A stretch of DNA of 27,204 nt from JBJXHB01 sp046160725 (GTDB taxonomy: Bacteria; Pseudomonadota; Gammaproteobacteria; Burkholderiales; Burkholderiaceae_C): positions 1 to 27,204 of the forward strand of contig JBJXHB010000333.1 of assembly GCA_046160725.1 (NCBI GenBank). The letters run 5' to 3'. The notes beneath the pieces are model-generated. The model saw nothing but the letters and a program-made list of their open reading frames with translations, searched no databases and was not told the origin of the DNA. Within the stretch, counting starts at the first letter, position 1, and every line of letters starts with the position of its first letter. Below, one piece after another: positions 14,650-23,446 of this stretch. The position numbers were made by a program, and so were the translations under genes.

Positions 14650-17600
14650 GTGCCGAAGTGGATCGTGCGGGCAAGTTGGGTGGTACTGGCCCTGACCGTC
14701 ATGGCCGTGGCGACCTGGTTGGCGGCCTGGCATTGGCTGCCTGGGGCACTGGTGCCGCGCATCGAGGCGGCTGCGTCAGCGGAGCTGGGGCGCTCGGTGA
14801 CGATCCAGGCGCTATCGACATCGCCAACGCTTCTGCGCTGGCGGCTGGACGGTCTGAAGGTTGCCGGCGCCGGCGCCGGTGGTCCCCCCTTGCTGGATGT
14901 TCAGGCCATCGAGGCGAAGGTCAGTGTGCAGTCGCTCTGGCAGCGCGCACCTGTCTTGCAGTCACTGCGTATCGACGCGCCGCATCTGCGTCTGCAGCGA
15001 CATGCGACGGGTGGCACGGATGTCGACGACGTGATCGCGCACCTGCGGGCGCGTCCGGTGTCGCCGCAGACGGAGCCGGCACGCTTTGCGCTCTACAACC
15101 TGGTTGTGGAGGGCGGGCGCGTGCAGGTCCGGGACGAGACCGTCGGCCGACGCCATGAGCTGGCGTCGCTGTCGATCGGGCTGCCTTTCCTGTCCAACCT
15201 GCCGGTCCACTTGAAGGTAGCGGTCCAGCCCCGACTGGCTTTCTCGATCAATGGCGCTGGCTTCGAGAGCGCAGGCTCTGCGGTGCCGTTTGACGAGCAT
15301 CGGCGGGCGCAGTTGGACTTTCGCCTGAGCCAGTTCGACCTTGCGCTATGGCTGGCCTACCTCCCTGAAGATTTGCCGTTGCAGCCCACGCGGGCCCGAC
15401 TGGATGGGCAGTGGAGCGTGGCATTCGAGCAGCCGGCAGGGACGTCGCCGACCGTGCGTATAGCGGGCCGGTTCGAGCTGACGGACCTGCAGCTTGTCGG
15501 TGGTGCTCGCAAGCCTCTGCTGGACCTGGCCCGCCTGAGCGTGGTCATGGATGACGTACAGCCGCTGAGTCGGCGGGTCGGCCTGGGCGAGGTCCTGCTG
15601 GACGGCCTGCAGCTCCATGTTGCGCGCCTCGCGGATGGACGGATTTCAGGCATGCCCGGTGCCGCGCTGCCGACTCCGGTTGCCCCTGCCAGCGAGGCCG
15701 GCCTGGCCCGTCCAGCGGCCGCGCCAGCTGAGGCTGCGGCGTGGAAGGTCAGCGCCACTCGTGTGGCGGTCCGCGGTGCCCGGTTGGACTGGCGTGATGC
15801 ATGGACGCGTCCGGCCAGTCGCCTTGCGTTGGACGGCATCGAGATCGAATCCGGACCGCTGTCCTGGCCGGGCGCCGAGGCCATGCAGCTCAGCTGGACC
15901 GCGTCATTGGGCAGCGGCGACGGCAAGCCGGGCGCGCCGCTGGCGGGCATCATCTCCGGGTCGCCGCTGGCGGCGCGGCTGACGCTGCAGGCCAAGTCGT
16001 TGCGCGCCGCCTGGGCTGCACCTTACCTGGCGCGCTGGACGCAGGCCCGCGTGGCGGGCAACCTGGCCTTTGATGCGGATGTCGATTGGCGAGCGGCCGG
16101 GGGCAGCAGACTGAGGGTCGCCACTGCCAGCCTGACCGATCTTGCGGTGATGCCCCCGGACGATGCCCGAGCGCGTCTCGCCTGGCGAAGCCTGAGCATC
16201 AGTGGTCTGGATGTCGATCTCGACCGTCGACAGGTGCAGGTTCGCCAGCTCGCGCTGGCATCGCCGGTGGTACGTGCACGGCGCGCGGCCGATGGCAGCC
16301 TGGAGCACATGTCGTGGTGGCGTGCCGGGACCCAGAGTGCGCCGTCCGCAACGGCCCGGCCGTCCGATCTGGAAGGCGCCGAGCCGTCGCCGCGGGGCCC
16401 GCCCGAATCTCCCGATCCCACCTGGTCGGTGGTGCTCGGCTCGTTTGCGGTCACGCAAGGCGACCTGCATTGGGACGATGCGTCGGGCGCGACGCCGGTG
16501 TCCGTCAGGTTGTCTGATGGGCGGCTACAGATGGGCGATCTGCGCTGGCCGGTGTCCGGACCCGGCGGGCGCATCGATGGGTCGCTGACGCTGATCAGTG
16601 CGCTGCAGCCCGAGGTGGCCGGACGGTTGAGCTGGAACGGCCGTTGGCGGCCGTCGCCTGCTGGCTTCGAGGGACGACTGGAGGCCGACCAACTACCGCT
16701 GTCCTGGGCCGCCACCTATGCGCAGGGCCTCGGCCCGGTGCGCCTGGCCGACGCCCGTCTGCGATGGCGCGGCGACCTGGCCGCCTCGCTTGCACACGAC
16801 GGCGCGCGTCTGCAGATGCGTGGCGACGCGACGCTGACGGACCTCGACCTCCGGTCGACCACCGCGCCGTCAGGCAGCGATGAACTGCTGAACTGGCAGT
16901 CCCTGGCACTGGTTGGACTGGCGGTGGACCTGCAGCCCGGCCGAGCGCCCCAGATCCAGATCGCCGATGCGACGCTGTCGGACTTCTATGCCCGCCTGCT
17001 GATCAACGAGAAGGGACAACTGAACCTGCAGCCGCCAGAGGCTGACAAGGGCGCGGCACCGTCGCTCGGCGGCAGTGTGGTTTCAGCGGGAGCCATCGCG
17101 TCCGTTTCCGCCGCATCGGCGGCTGCACCCGCGGCGACCGCCAGCAGTCCAGGTGCAACGGCGATGCCTTCGTTGATGGTCGGCAACACCCGTGTGACCA
17201 ACGGCCGCATCGACTTCACCGACCGCTTCATCAAGCCCAGTTACAGCGCTGCGCTGTCGGAGCTGGGCGGCACGCTGGGGCCCTTCAGCAGCGCAGCGCC
17301 GGAACTGGCCTCGTTGTCCCTGCGCGGGCGGGTGGCCGGGACCGGCCTGCTGGAGGTGACCGGGGCGGTCCATCCCATGACCCGGCCGCCGGCGCTGGAC
17401 CTGCAGGCCCGGGCTTCGGACCTGGACCTGGCGCCGCTGTCGCCCTATGCCGGCAAGTACGCGGGTTATGCCATTGAACGCGGCAAGCTGACCATGGACG
17501 TGCGCTACCGCCTGCAGTCCGACGGTCGATTGGAGGCCAGCAACCAGATCATCCTGAACCAGCTGACCTTTGGCGAGCGGGTCGACAGCCCGGATGCGAC

Positions 17601-18351
17601 CAAGCTGCCTGTGCTGCTGGCAGTGGCGCTGCTCAAGGATCGAAACGGGGTGATTGACATCGATCTACCCATCAGGGGCTCTCTGGACGACCCGCAGTTC
17701 AGCGTCGCCGGCCTGATCGTCAAGGTCATCGTCAACCTGCTGACCAAGGCCCTGCTGTCACCGTTCTCGTTGCTGGGCGGCGGACAGCAGGACCTCAGCC
17801 AGGCCAGCTTTGTGGCCGGCACGGCGCGCTTGACCGACGCCGGGGTGGCCGTGATGGACAAAGTGGCGCAGGCGCTGGTGGACCGGCCGGCCCTGAACAT
17901 GACCATCGCCGGCAGCGCCGATCCAGTGGCCGAACGCGAGGCCATGCAGGCGACCGCATTTGACGTGCAGCTGGCCTTGGCCCATCGGCGGGCGTTGCTG
18001 CGGACCGGCCTCTCGGGCGCGGCGCTGGAGGCGGCACCGACACCAGCGCAGCGCGAAGCTGCTCTGCGGCAGCTGTACCGTGACAGCCGTCTGCCGGACC
18101 GGCCACGCACCGTGCTGGGCACCCTGAAAGACGTGCCACCGCCTGACATGGAGCAGCGTCTGCGGTCGGCCGTCGCGGTGACGCCGGAGTCGACTCGTGA
18201 GCTGGCGCTGCAGCGCGCGGTGGCGGCCCGCGCCGTGCTGGAGGCCCGGGGCCTGCCTGGGGCCCGGGTCTTCCTGGCCGCGCCTCGCCTGCGGACCGCT
18301 GATGAGGCCGACTGGACGCCTCGGGTTCAGATGGTCCTGGCCACGCCCTGA
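14650..18351 (+). CDS. Large AsmA-like DUF748 protein
   Basis: A 1233-residue protein with one N-terminal membrane helix (about 5-27) and a long periplasmic body of AsmA-like repeats. The DUF748 hallmark lies at about residues 975-1045: VDSPDATKLPVLLAVALLKD, then NGVIDIDLPIRGSLDDPQF, then IVKVIVNLLTKALLSPFSLLGG. A region resembling OmpA-type C domains follows (ALNMTIAGSADPVAEREAM). AsmA-like proteins form long beta-grooves proposed to move phospholipid between the membranes; that role is inferred here. The start is GTG at 14650, because GGGAGG stands six bases upstream; a TTG at 14617 in the same frame has no such site. Ala/Pro-rich linkers (about 340-360 and 560-590) break the body. It is divergent from the DUF218 gene and 23 bases ahead of msrA. 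Confidence 0.9.
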   Translation: MPKWIVRASWVVLALTVMAVATWLAAWHWLPGALVPRIEAAASAELGRSVTIQALSTSPTLLRWRLDGLKVAGAGAGGPPLLDVQAIEAKVSVQSLWQRAPVLQSLRIDAPHLRLQRHATGGTDVDDVIAHLRARPVSPQTEPARFALYNLVVEGGRVQVRDETVGRRHELASLSIGLPFLSNLPVHLKVAVQPRLAFSINGAGFESAGSAVPFDEHRRAQLDFRLSQFDLALWLAYLPEDLPLQPTRARLDGQWSVAFEQPAGTSPTVRIAGRFELTDLQLVGGARKPLLDLARLSVVMDDVQPLSRRVGLGEVLLDGLQLHVARLADGRISGMPGAALPTPVAPASEAGLARPAAAPAEAAAWKVSATRVAVRGARLDWRDAWTRPASRLALDGIEIESGPLSWPGAEAMQLSWTASLGSGDGKPGAPLAGIISGSPLAARLTLQAKSLRAAWAAPYLARWTQARVAGNLAFDADVDWRAAGGSRLRVATASLTDLAVMPPDDARARLAWRSLSISGLDVDLDRRQVQVRQLALASPVVRARRAADGSLEHMSWWRAGTQSAPSATARPSDLEGAEPSPRGPPESPDPTWSVVLGSFAVTQGDLHWDDASGATPVSVRLSDGRLQMGDLRWPVSGPGGRIDGSLTLISALQPEVAGRLSWNGRWRPSPAGFEGRLEADQLPLSWAATYAQGLGPVRLADARLRWRGDLAASLAHDGARLQMRGDATLTDLDLRSTTAPSGSDELLNWQSLALVGLAVDLQPGRAPQIQIADATLSDFYARLLINEKGQLNLQPPEADKGAAPSLGGSVVSAGAIASVSAASAAAPAATASSPGATAMPSLMVGNTRVTNGRIDFTDRFIKPSYSAALSELGGTLGPFSSAAPELASLSLRGRVAGTGLLEVTGAVHPMTRPPALDLQARASDLDLAPLSPYAGKYAGYAIERGKLTMDVRYRLQSDGRLEASNQIILNQLTFGERVDSPDATKLPVLLAVALLKDRNGVIDIDLPIRGSLDDPQFSVAGLIVKVIVNLLTKALLSPFSLLGGGQQDLSQASFVAGTARLTDAGVAVMDKVAQALVDRPALNMTIAGSADPVAEREAMQATAFDVQLALAHRRALLRTGLSGAALEAAPTPAQREAALRQLYRDSRLPDRPRTVLGTLKDVPPPDMEQRLRSAVAVTPESTRELALQRAVAARAVLEARGLPGARVFLAAPRLRTADEADWTPRVQMVLATP

Positions 18352-18374
18352 GCGCAGGCGCCGACAATCGCCAT

Positions 18375-18905
18375 ATGAAACCCGAGACCATCACGTTGGG
18401 CGGCGGCTGCTTCTGGTGTACCGAGGCGGTCTTCCTGGAGGTCGACGGCGTTCTTGCCGTCGAGCCTGGCTACTGCCAGGGCCATGTGTCGCAGCCGACC
18501 TACGAACAGGTCTGCGACGGCGACACCGGTCATGTGGAAGTGGTGAAGGTCGAGTTCGATGCCGATCGCATCGGCCTGCGCGAGATCCTGGAGATCTTTT
18601 TTGCGGTTCACGACCCGACGACGCGTGACCGCCAAGGCAACGATGTCGGGCCGCAATACCGGTCTGGCGTGTACCTTCATGACGGGGCTCAGCAAGCGGT
18701 GGCCCATGCTGTGCGGGACGAGGCTGGCCAGGCACTCGGCGCCCGCGTGGTCACCGAAATCGAACCGTTGCGCAACTACAGCACCGCTGAGGCCTACCAC
18801 CACCGGTATTTCGAGAACCACCCGAACCAGGGCTACTGCAGCTTCGTGGTGGGCCCGAAGGTGGCCAAGTTCCGCAAGACGTTCTCAGCCCGCTTGCGGC
18901 GCTAG
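18375..18905 (+). CDS. msrA: Peptide methionine-S-sulfoxide reductase MsrA
   Basis: A 176-residue MsrA, which reduces the S form of methionine sulfoxide in proteins. The catalytic motif GGGCFWC (9-15) carries the nucleophile Cys12. Later motifs are GYCQGHVSQPTYEQVCDGDTGH (in two parts), AEAYHHRYFENHPNQGYC and the terminal FRKTF, with resolving cysteine candidates in GYCSF. No signal peptide is present, so it acts in the cytoplasm. The ATG at 18375 is 23 bases after the DUF748 stop, so it may be read from the same transcript. Length and motifs are standard. Confidence 0.97.
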   Translation: MKPETITLGGGCFWCTEAVFLEVDGVLAVEPGYCQGHVSQPTYEQVCDGDTGHVEVVKVEFDADRIGLREILEIFFAVHDPTTRDRQGNDVGPQYRSGVYLHDGAQQAVAHAVRDEAGQALGARVVTEIEPLRNYSTAEAYHHRYFENHPNQGYCSFVVGPKVAKFRKTFSARLRR

Positions 18906-18964
18906 GCCCTGCCAGCAGGACGCGCGAGGACTCCCAGAGCGTTGACAGGCCCTGTCCCCGGACC

Positions 18965-21286
18965 ATGCCATCCCAGCACGACACGGCCGACGACAGCGCC
19001 GATCTGCCCGACCTGGACCTGACCGAACGCCTAGAGTTGGTCCAGGGTCTTGGGCAGTTGGGGGTCTTCAGCCGCGACCTGCGCACCGGTATCGGTGCCT
19101 GGGACGCACAGGTGTTCCGCATCTATGGTCTCGACCCGGCCATGCCGACGCCGGGCATGGATGAGTTGCAGCGCCGGTTGATACACCCGGATGACCAGGA
19201 CGCTTTCCGGGCGGCCCACCAGGACCTGCATGGGCAGCAGGGGCGGCGTCAGATGCGGTTCCGCATCGTGCGACCGGACGGCGAGGTGCGCCATTTGCAC
19301 TCCTTGTTCAACGTCCGTCAGGACGGATCCGGCCGAGCCATCCTGGTCGGCGTGTTGATTGATGTCAGCGAGGTCTTCAGCACGCGCGAGGGTCAGCACG
19401 ACCTGTTGCAGCGCATGGACCTGGTGGCCAGCGCTGTCGGCGTGGCTTTCTGGAGCCGGGACAACGATGCTGATCGGGCGCATTGGGACGCGCGCATGTT
19501 CCGGATGCACCACCGTGACCCAGCACGCGGTGCCCCGGGCATCGACGAATGGCTGCAGGAGCATGTCCACCCACTGGACCGCGACTGGATGAGGGCTCAC
19601 CAGGCGGAGAGCCATGCCCGGTGGGATCCACTGGACGAGGTGCTGTTCCGGATACCAGATGGCGCCGGTGGCGCCCGGTGGGTGCAGAGCTGGACGCGAC
19701 GCTCACGGCGCGATGGCGTTCGCGTCTCGCATGGCGTCCACCTGGATGTCACCGACCGCGAGGTCGAGCAGCGGGAGATCCGCCGCGAGCGCGGCCGGAT
19801 TGCCAGCATGCTCGACGCGGCGGGCATTGGCGTATGGGAGCGCCGGCTGGACGGACGCCCGTCCTACCTGAGCCCGGCCGCACGGCGGCTACGCGGGTTG
19901 GCTGAGAACGACCCGCGTCCCTATGAGGACATGGTGCGGCAGACCACCCTGGCCGAGGACGCATCGGGTGTCGATGCGGCGTTGTCCACGCCGCCGGACG
20001 CCAATGGCGCGTATGCCCATGAGTGGCGCGTTCGCCTGCCCGACGGCGCGGTGCGCTGGCTGACCGCCTACGGACAGGCGACGCGGGACGACGCCGGTGC
20101 GGTGGTCAGCATAGGCGGGGTGACCGTCGATGTCACCGAGCGCAAGCAGGCGCAGTTGCTGGTGGCCGATCGGGTACAGCAGGAGACAGTGGCCAGGGCC
20201 AAGGCGGAGTTCCTGTCCGGCCTCGGGCGGGAGTGGCGCGCGCCGCTGCGCCAACTGCACAGCGGGCTCAGCCAGCTGCTGGACGATACGGAGGACCCGC
20301 CGACGCTGCGCCAGGCCCAGAAGCTGCGGCAACTGATGGTCACGTCCGAGCGGCTCGCACGGTCGATCGACGCGGGCCTGCAGGTCGCTGAGGCACCGCC
20401 CGGGGCCCCGGTGCCGATTCAGCCGCTGCGGTTGGACCGGATGTTGCAGGCGGCGCTTGATCAGCTTGACGCACCGCTCAGAGCGCGGGCAACTGGGGCC
20501 AAATGGAACAGGGCGGAGCGTCCAGCGACGGTGATGGCGGAGCCCCATCTGCTCGATCAGGCGCTGCAACGAATGCTGGCCCACGTGCTTCGACGCGCCG
20601 CCCCGGGTGAGACGCTGGCCGCCACATTGAAGCCCGAGGTTCGCCACGGCCAGGTCGGCTGGCGCCTTGATATCAACCCGACCACCGATGGCGCCGCCGT
20701 TGTCCAGGACCAGGGCGGAAGCGACATCGATGCCGTCGACTCCGGATGGGCAACCTATCTGCTGCAACCGATGGGCGCTGAGTTGATCGCGGTGCCGGGC
20801 GACACGGTCGGGATCCATGCCTGGCTGCGCGCATCGGATGCCGAGCCTTTGCTGGCCGAGGCGCCGCCGCTCAGCCCCAACCGCGGCGACATGTCGCGCT
20901 ATCGGGTGCTTTGCGTTGAAGACAACCCGGTCAACCTGTTGCTGCTGCGCGAGCTCTTTGGCCTGCGCCCGGCAATCGAGCTGCATACCGCCGTTGATGG
21001 AGCGCAGGCGCTGACGATGGCCTCCCGGCTGCAGCCACAGGCCATCCTGCTGGATCTGCATTTGCCGGACCTGCACGGCACCGAGGTCATGTTGCGCCTG
21101 CGGTCAGACCCGAATCTGGCGCAGGCCCACTTCATCGCGCTTTCGGCCAATGCCATGCCCGACGACATCGGCCAGGCCATGCGTGCCGGCTTCGACGACT
21201 ACTGGACCAAGCCCATCGATGTGCGCCGCTTCCTGGACAACATCGACGCCATGGCTGACGGGCGGTGGCGTGGGCCGTCGGGCTGA
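18965..21286 (+). CDS. Triple-PAS pseudo-histidine kinase with intact C-terminal receiver
   Basis: A 773-residue cytoplasmic protein without membrane segments. Three PAS domains lie at about 20-136, 148-265 and 278-393, each ending in the usual DVSE/DVTD/DVTE linker. A DHp-like helix pair follows (about 405-475), but the H-box reads GREWRAPL (421-428): Arg422 stands where the phosphorylated His is normally found. The ATPase-like region (about 488-625) lacks the N-box Asn (LAHVL, His540) and has no DxGxG box (LDINPTTDG). The receiver (about 646-762) is complete: Glu652/Asp653, phospho-acceptor Asp697, Ser727 and Lys749. The protein therefore cannot act as a normal histidine kinase; it may be a PAS-gated response regulator phosphorylated by another kinase. 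It begins 59 bases after msrA and abuts pdxH stop to stop. Confidence 0.92.
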   Translation: MPSQHDTADDSADLPDLDLTERLELVQGLGQLGVFSRDLRTGIGAWDAQVFRIYGLDPAMPTPGMDELQRRLIHPDDQDAFRAAHQDLHGQQGRRQMRFRIVRPDGEVRHLHSLFNVRQDGSGRAILVGVLIDVSEVFSTREGQHDLLQRMDLVASAVGVAFWSRDNDADRAHWDARMFRMHHRDPARGAPGIDEWLQEHVHPLDRDWMRAHQAESHARWDPLDEVLFRIPDGAGGARWVQSWTRRSRRDGVRVSHGVHLDVTDREVEQREIRRERGRIASMLDAAGIGVWERRLDGRPSYLSPAARRLRGLAENDPRPYEDMVRQTTLAEDASGVDAALSTPPDANGAYAHEWRVRLPDGAVRWLTAYGQATRDDAGAVVSIGGVTVDVTERKQAQLLVADRVQQETVARAKAEFLSGLGREWRAPLRQLHSGLSQLLDDTEDPPTLRQAQKLRQLMVTSERLARSIDAGLQVAEAPPGAPVPIQPLRLDRMLQAALDQLDAPLRARATGAKWNRAERPATVMAEPHLLDQALQRMLAHVLRRAAPGETLAATLKPEVRHGQVGWRLDINPTTDGAAVVQDQGGSDIDAVDSGWATYLLQPMGAELIAVPGDTVGIHAWLRASDAEPLLAEAPPLSPNRGDMSRYRVLCVEDNPVNLLLLRELFGLRPAIELHTAVDGAQALTMASRLQPQAILLDLHLPDLHGTEVMLRLRSDPNLAQAHFIALSANAMPDDIGQAMRAGFDDYWTKPIDVRRFLDNIDAMADGRWRGPSG

Positions 21287-21928
21287 TCAGGGCGCCAATC
21301 GTTCGCGCTGCCAGCCGGCTTCCGTCAGCCGGTATCGCAACCGGTCGTGCAGTCGGCTGCGCCGGCCCTGCCAGAACTCCCAGCGGTCTGGCTGCAACCG
21401 GAAGCCGCCCCAGTGCGGCGGTCGCGACGGGTTCAGCCCATGCTGGACCGCCGCCTTGGCGGCCTGGGTGACCAGGACGGCGCGCGACGAGATGACCTGG
21501 CTCTGTGGCGAGGCCCAGGCGCCCAGGCGCGAATCCAGCGGGCGAGTCGCGTAGTAGGCATCCGACTCTTCGGCCGAGGTTCGGACGACGGTGCCCTCGA
21601 TACGCGCCACGCGCTCCAGCTCGACCCAGTGGAACTGCAACGCGGCCGATGGGTGCGCCGCCAGTTCCTGCCCCTTGCGGCTGTCATAGTTGGTGTACCA
21701 GACCAGCCCACGCGTGTCGCAACCCTTGAGCAGGACGATCCGCGTGGACGGCCGGCCATCGGCGCCCACGGTCGCCAGCGTCATGGCCGTGGGTTCGGGG
21801 ACCTTGGCAGCCACCGCGTCGTCCATCCAGCGACGAAACTGTGCCAATGGGTCGTTATGCGCCAGCGACTCTTCGAGTTCGCCACGCTCATAACTCTTGC
21901 GCGCCCGCGCCAGGTCGTCGTTGTCCAT
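21287..21928 (-). CDS. pdxH: Pyridoxamine 5'-phosphate oxidase PdxH
   Basis: A 213-residue FMN enzyme that oxidises pyridoxine or pyridoxamine 5'-phosphate to PLP, the cofactor needed by GlyA in this same window. Family motifs are RKSYERGELEE (10-20), TRIVLLKG (62-69), SRKG (83-86), ESDAYYATRP, LGAWASPQSQ, HWGGFRLQPDRWEFWQG, and the substrate-binding RLHDR near the C terminus. The ATG at 21926-21928 matches the usual family N terminus; an in-frame ATG at 21967 would add 13 residues without similarity. Neither has a strong Shine-Dalgarno. Its stop codon directly abuts that of the PAS-receiver gene (TGATCA at 21284-21289), so the two convergent genes have no space for a terminator. Confidence 0.96.
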   Translation of the reverse strand: MDNDDLARARKSYERGELEESLAHNDPLAQFRRWMDDAVAAKVPEPTAMTLATVGADGRPSTRIVLLKGCDTRGLVWYTNYDSRKGQELAAHPSAALQFHWVELERVARIEGTVVRTSAEESDAYYATRPLDSRLGAWASPQSQVISSRAVLVTQAAKAAVQHGLNPSRPPHWGGFRLQPDRWEFWQGRRSRLHDRLRYRLTEAGWQRERLAP

Positions 21929-22083
21929 GTGCCCAGTATCCACTGGCGCTGGGGGCGGTGTCTGCATACCGGCGCTGGCCTGCAGGCCCCCGCCTTAGTG
22001 GAACGCCTTAGGTACTGCACCGACTGTTGCGGCCGCCTCTGCGCCCTCATGCTGACAGGAGGGAGATTTCAGAGCAACAGGCC

Positions 22084-22686
22084 ATGCAGGCCCAACCCGT
22101 CATCATTGTCCTGGCCGCCGGCCATGGCTCGCGGTTCGAAGGCGCCGATCACAAGCTGATGCAGCACTTTGGCGGCAGCACGGTGCTGGGCGCGACCTTG
22201 ACCGCGGCCGTTGCCAGCGGTTTGCCTGTCGTGGTGGTCGCACGCCCGGACCTGGCCGACCTGGCCGCTGGGCAACTGGCTCGGCGCGACGTCGTGCTGC
22301 TGGAGCCCGATGCAACGGCTGCGGGCCGGTCCGGCATGGGCACCTCGATCGCCGCCGGTGTCGCTGCCCGGGGCGATGCGGCAGGCTGGCTGGTGCTGCC
22401 CGGCGACATGCCGCTCGTACGGCCCGAGACGTTGCGGGCTGTCGCCGCGGGCCTCGAGCAATCTCCCGTGGTCTACGCGCAGTTCCGTGGCCGGCGTGGA
22501 CATCCGGTCGCGTTTGGCCCGGAGCTCTATTCGGAGCTGGCCCGGTTGCAGGGCGACGAAGGCGCCCGGCGGCTGGTGGCCCGTTATCCATCGTTGGCAG
22601 TGGATGTTGACGACCCTGGTGTGCGCATCGACATCGACACCAAGGACGACCTGGCCCGTGCTCGCCACTTGCGAGAGCGGGCCTGA
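22084..22686 (+). CDS. MobA/MocA-like nucleotidyltransferase
   Basis: A 200-residue protein with the nucleotidyltransferase fold. The N-terminal nucleotide-binding loop is VLAAGHGSRF (9-18); later motifs are GRSGMGTSIAAGV, LVLPGDMPLV and RGRRGHPVAF, and the end is VRIDIDTKDDLARA. This pattern is that of MocA/MobA-like molybdenum cofactor cytidylyl- or guanylyltransferases, which tailor the cofactor for xanthine dehydrogenase or CO-dehydrogenase-type enzymes. No molybdoenzyme or XdhC-like gene is nearby, so the nucleotide and target are unknown. The ATG at 22084 is chosen because homology starts there; a GGAGGGAG at 22058-22065 is about 18 bases upstream, too far for a normal site. An in-frame TTG at 22027 is less likely. 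Confidence 0.85.
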   Translation: MQAQPVIIVLAAGHGSRFEGADHKLMQHFGGSTVLGATLTAAVASGLPVVVVARPDLADLAAGQLARRDVVLLEPDATAAGRSGMGTSIAAGVAARGDAAGWLVLPGDMPLVRPETLRAVAAGLEQSPVVYAQFRGRRGHPVAFGPELYSELARLQGDEGARRLVARYPSLAVDVDDPGVRIDIDTKDDLARARHLRERA

Positions 22687-22688
22687 CC

Positions 22689-22725
22689 GGCCACGTGGCC
22701 CTTTGCCGGCCCGCGCTGACAGCGC
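22689..22725. terminator. Possible terminator between convergent mobA-like and chaC genes
   Basis: The 42 bases between the two stops contain the perfect palindrome GGCCACGTGGCC (22689-22700), followed by CTTT, and a hairpin GCGCT-GAC-AGCGC (22713-22725). Both could fold on either strand. T-runs are minimal, so this is a weak terminator call. Confidence 0.3.
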
Positions 22726-22728
22726 TGA

Positions 22729-23343
22729 TCAAGCCAGTCCGTGGCGGCCGGCCAGGCGCGCCAGTCGGTCGATCTCGCCATCGGCAATGCCATGCAGCCG
22801 CAGCGCGCGAGCGGTCTCCAGCAGGTAGTCCAGCGTCGTGCCGTAGCGGCCGCGCGCATGGCGCAGGATGCGCAGCATCTGATCATCGGAGATCGGCCCT
22901 GTGTGCGCTGGACTTTGGCGTGCCAGCGTGAACGTCAGGGCGGCAACGGGCCCTTGCGTGGTCGCACATCGCAGAAAGCGCGGGTCGTAGACCCCAGTCA
23001 TCATCTCGCGGTTCCAGAGCCGGCGCAGTTCCTCGACAGCTTGACGGCGCGGGATGCGGAAGGCCATGCCCTTGCAGCAACCGCCGGGCAGCAGTGCAAA
23101 GACCAGCCCGGGATAGTCGGGTGTCCCACGGTTCACGCGCGAGCGCATGCGCAGGGCGCGATGCCAGCCATGGACCCGCGCCACCCTGTGCTCGGCGGCC
23201 TCGAATTCCGGGCGCCAGATCAGCGACGCATAGCCGAAGACCCAGAGATCGTCGCTGGTGCGTTGCCACCGCGCCGTGACATCCCGGAGCATCGGCTCCG
23301 GGTCGCGCAGGATGGGCGGCCGCAGGTTGGGTTCGGCAGGCAT
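22729..23343 (-). CDS. chaC: ChaC-type gamma-glutamylcyclotransferase
   Basis: A 204-residue ChaC-family protein. These enzymes split glutathione into 5-oxoproline and Cys-Gly in the cytoplasm. The nucleotide-like loop FGYASLIWRPEF (36-47) is the family mark (usually GYGSL), followed by HGWHRALRMRS, NRGTPDYPGLVFAL, GGCCKGMAF and the catalytic Glu113 in LWNREMMTGVYDP. The ATG at 23341-23343 is preferred over a TTG three codons upstream. The old name 'cation transport protein ChaC' is historical. The gene is divergent from edd, with about 110 bases between starts that hold the HexR-like site. Glutathione turnover ties it loosely to gloA further right. Confidence 0.93.
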   Translation of the reverse strand: MPAEPNLRPPILRDPEPMLRDVTARWQRTSDDLWVFGYASLIWRPEFEAAEHRVARVHGWHRALRMRSRVNRGTPDYPGLVFALLPGGCCKGMAFRIPRRQAVEELRRLWNREMMTGVYDPRFLRCATTQGPVAALTFTLARQSPAHTGPISDDQMLRILRHARGRYGTTLDYLLETARALRLHGIADGEIDRLARLAGRHGLA

Positions 23344-23408
23344 GGTCGGCAAGGATGCCAGAAGCCGGGCGTCGGGCGGTCAGCCTGTCCCGCAACTCGA
23401 ATCGCGCA

Positions 23409-23446
23409 TGTAATCTTATTTCATGTATATCGGAGGTCCGATTACA
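23409..23446. promoter_or_regulatory. HexR-like operator between chaC and edd
   Basis: TGTAATCTTATTTCA at 23409-23423 matches the HexR palindrome (TGTAAT-N3-ATTACA) with one mismatch. A further ATTACA half-site lies at 23441-23446, making with the first half an exact 7-base inverted repeat (TGTAATC ... GATTACA, 24 bases apart). HexR is the KDPG-responsive repressor/activator of Entner-Doudoroff genes, so its site 31 bases ahead of the edd ATG fits. No HexR gene is in the window. Promoter boxes are not clear here. Confidence 0.55.

Noticed and set aside
13651..14733. A 360-codon minus-strand frame over the DUF218 gene.
   Set aside because: It is another frame of the ydcF-like gene; only the 13734-14552 frame gives the DUF218 motifs.
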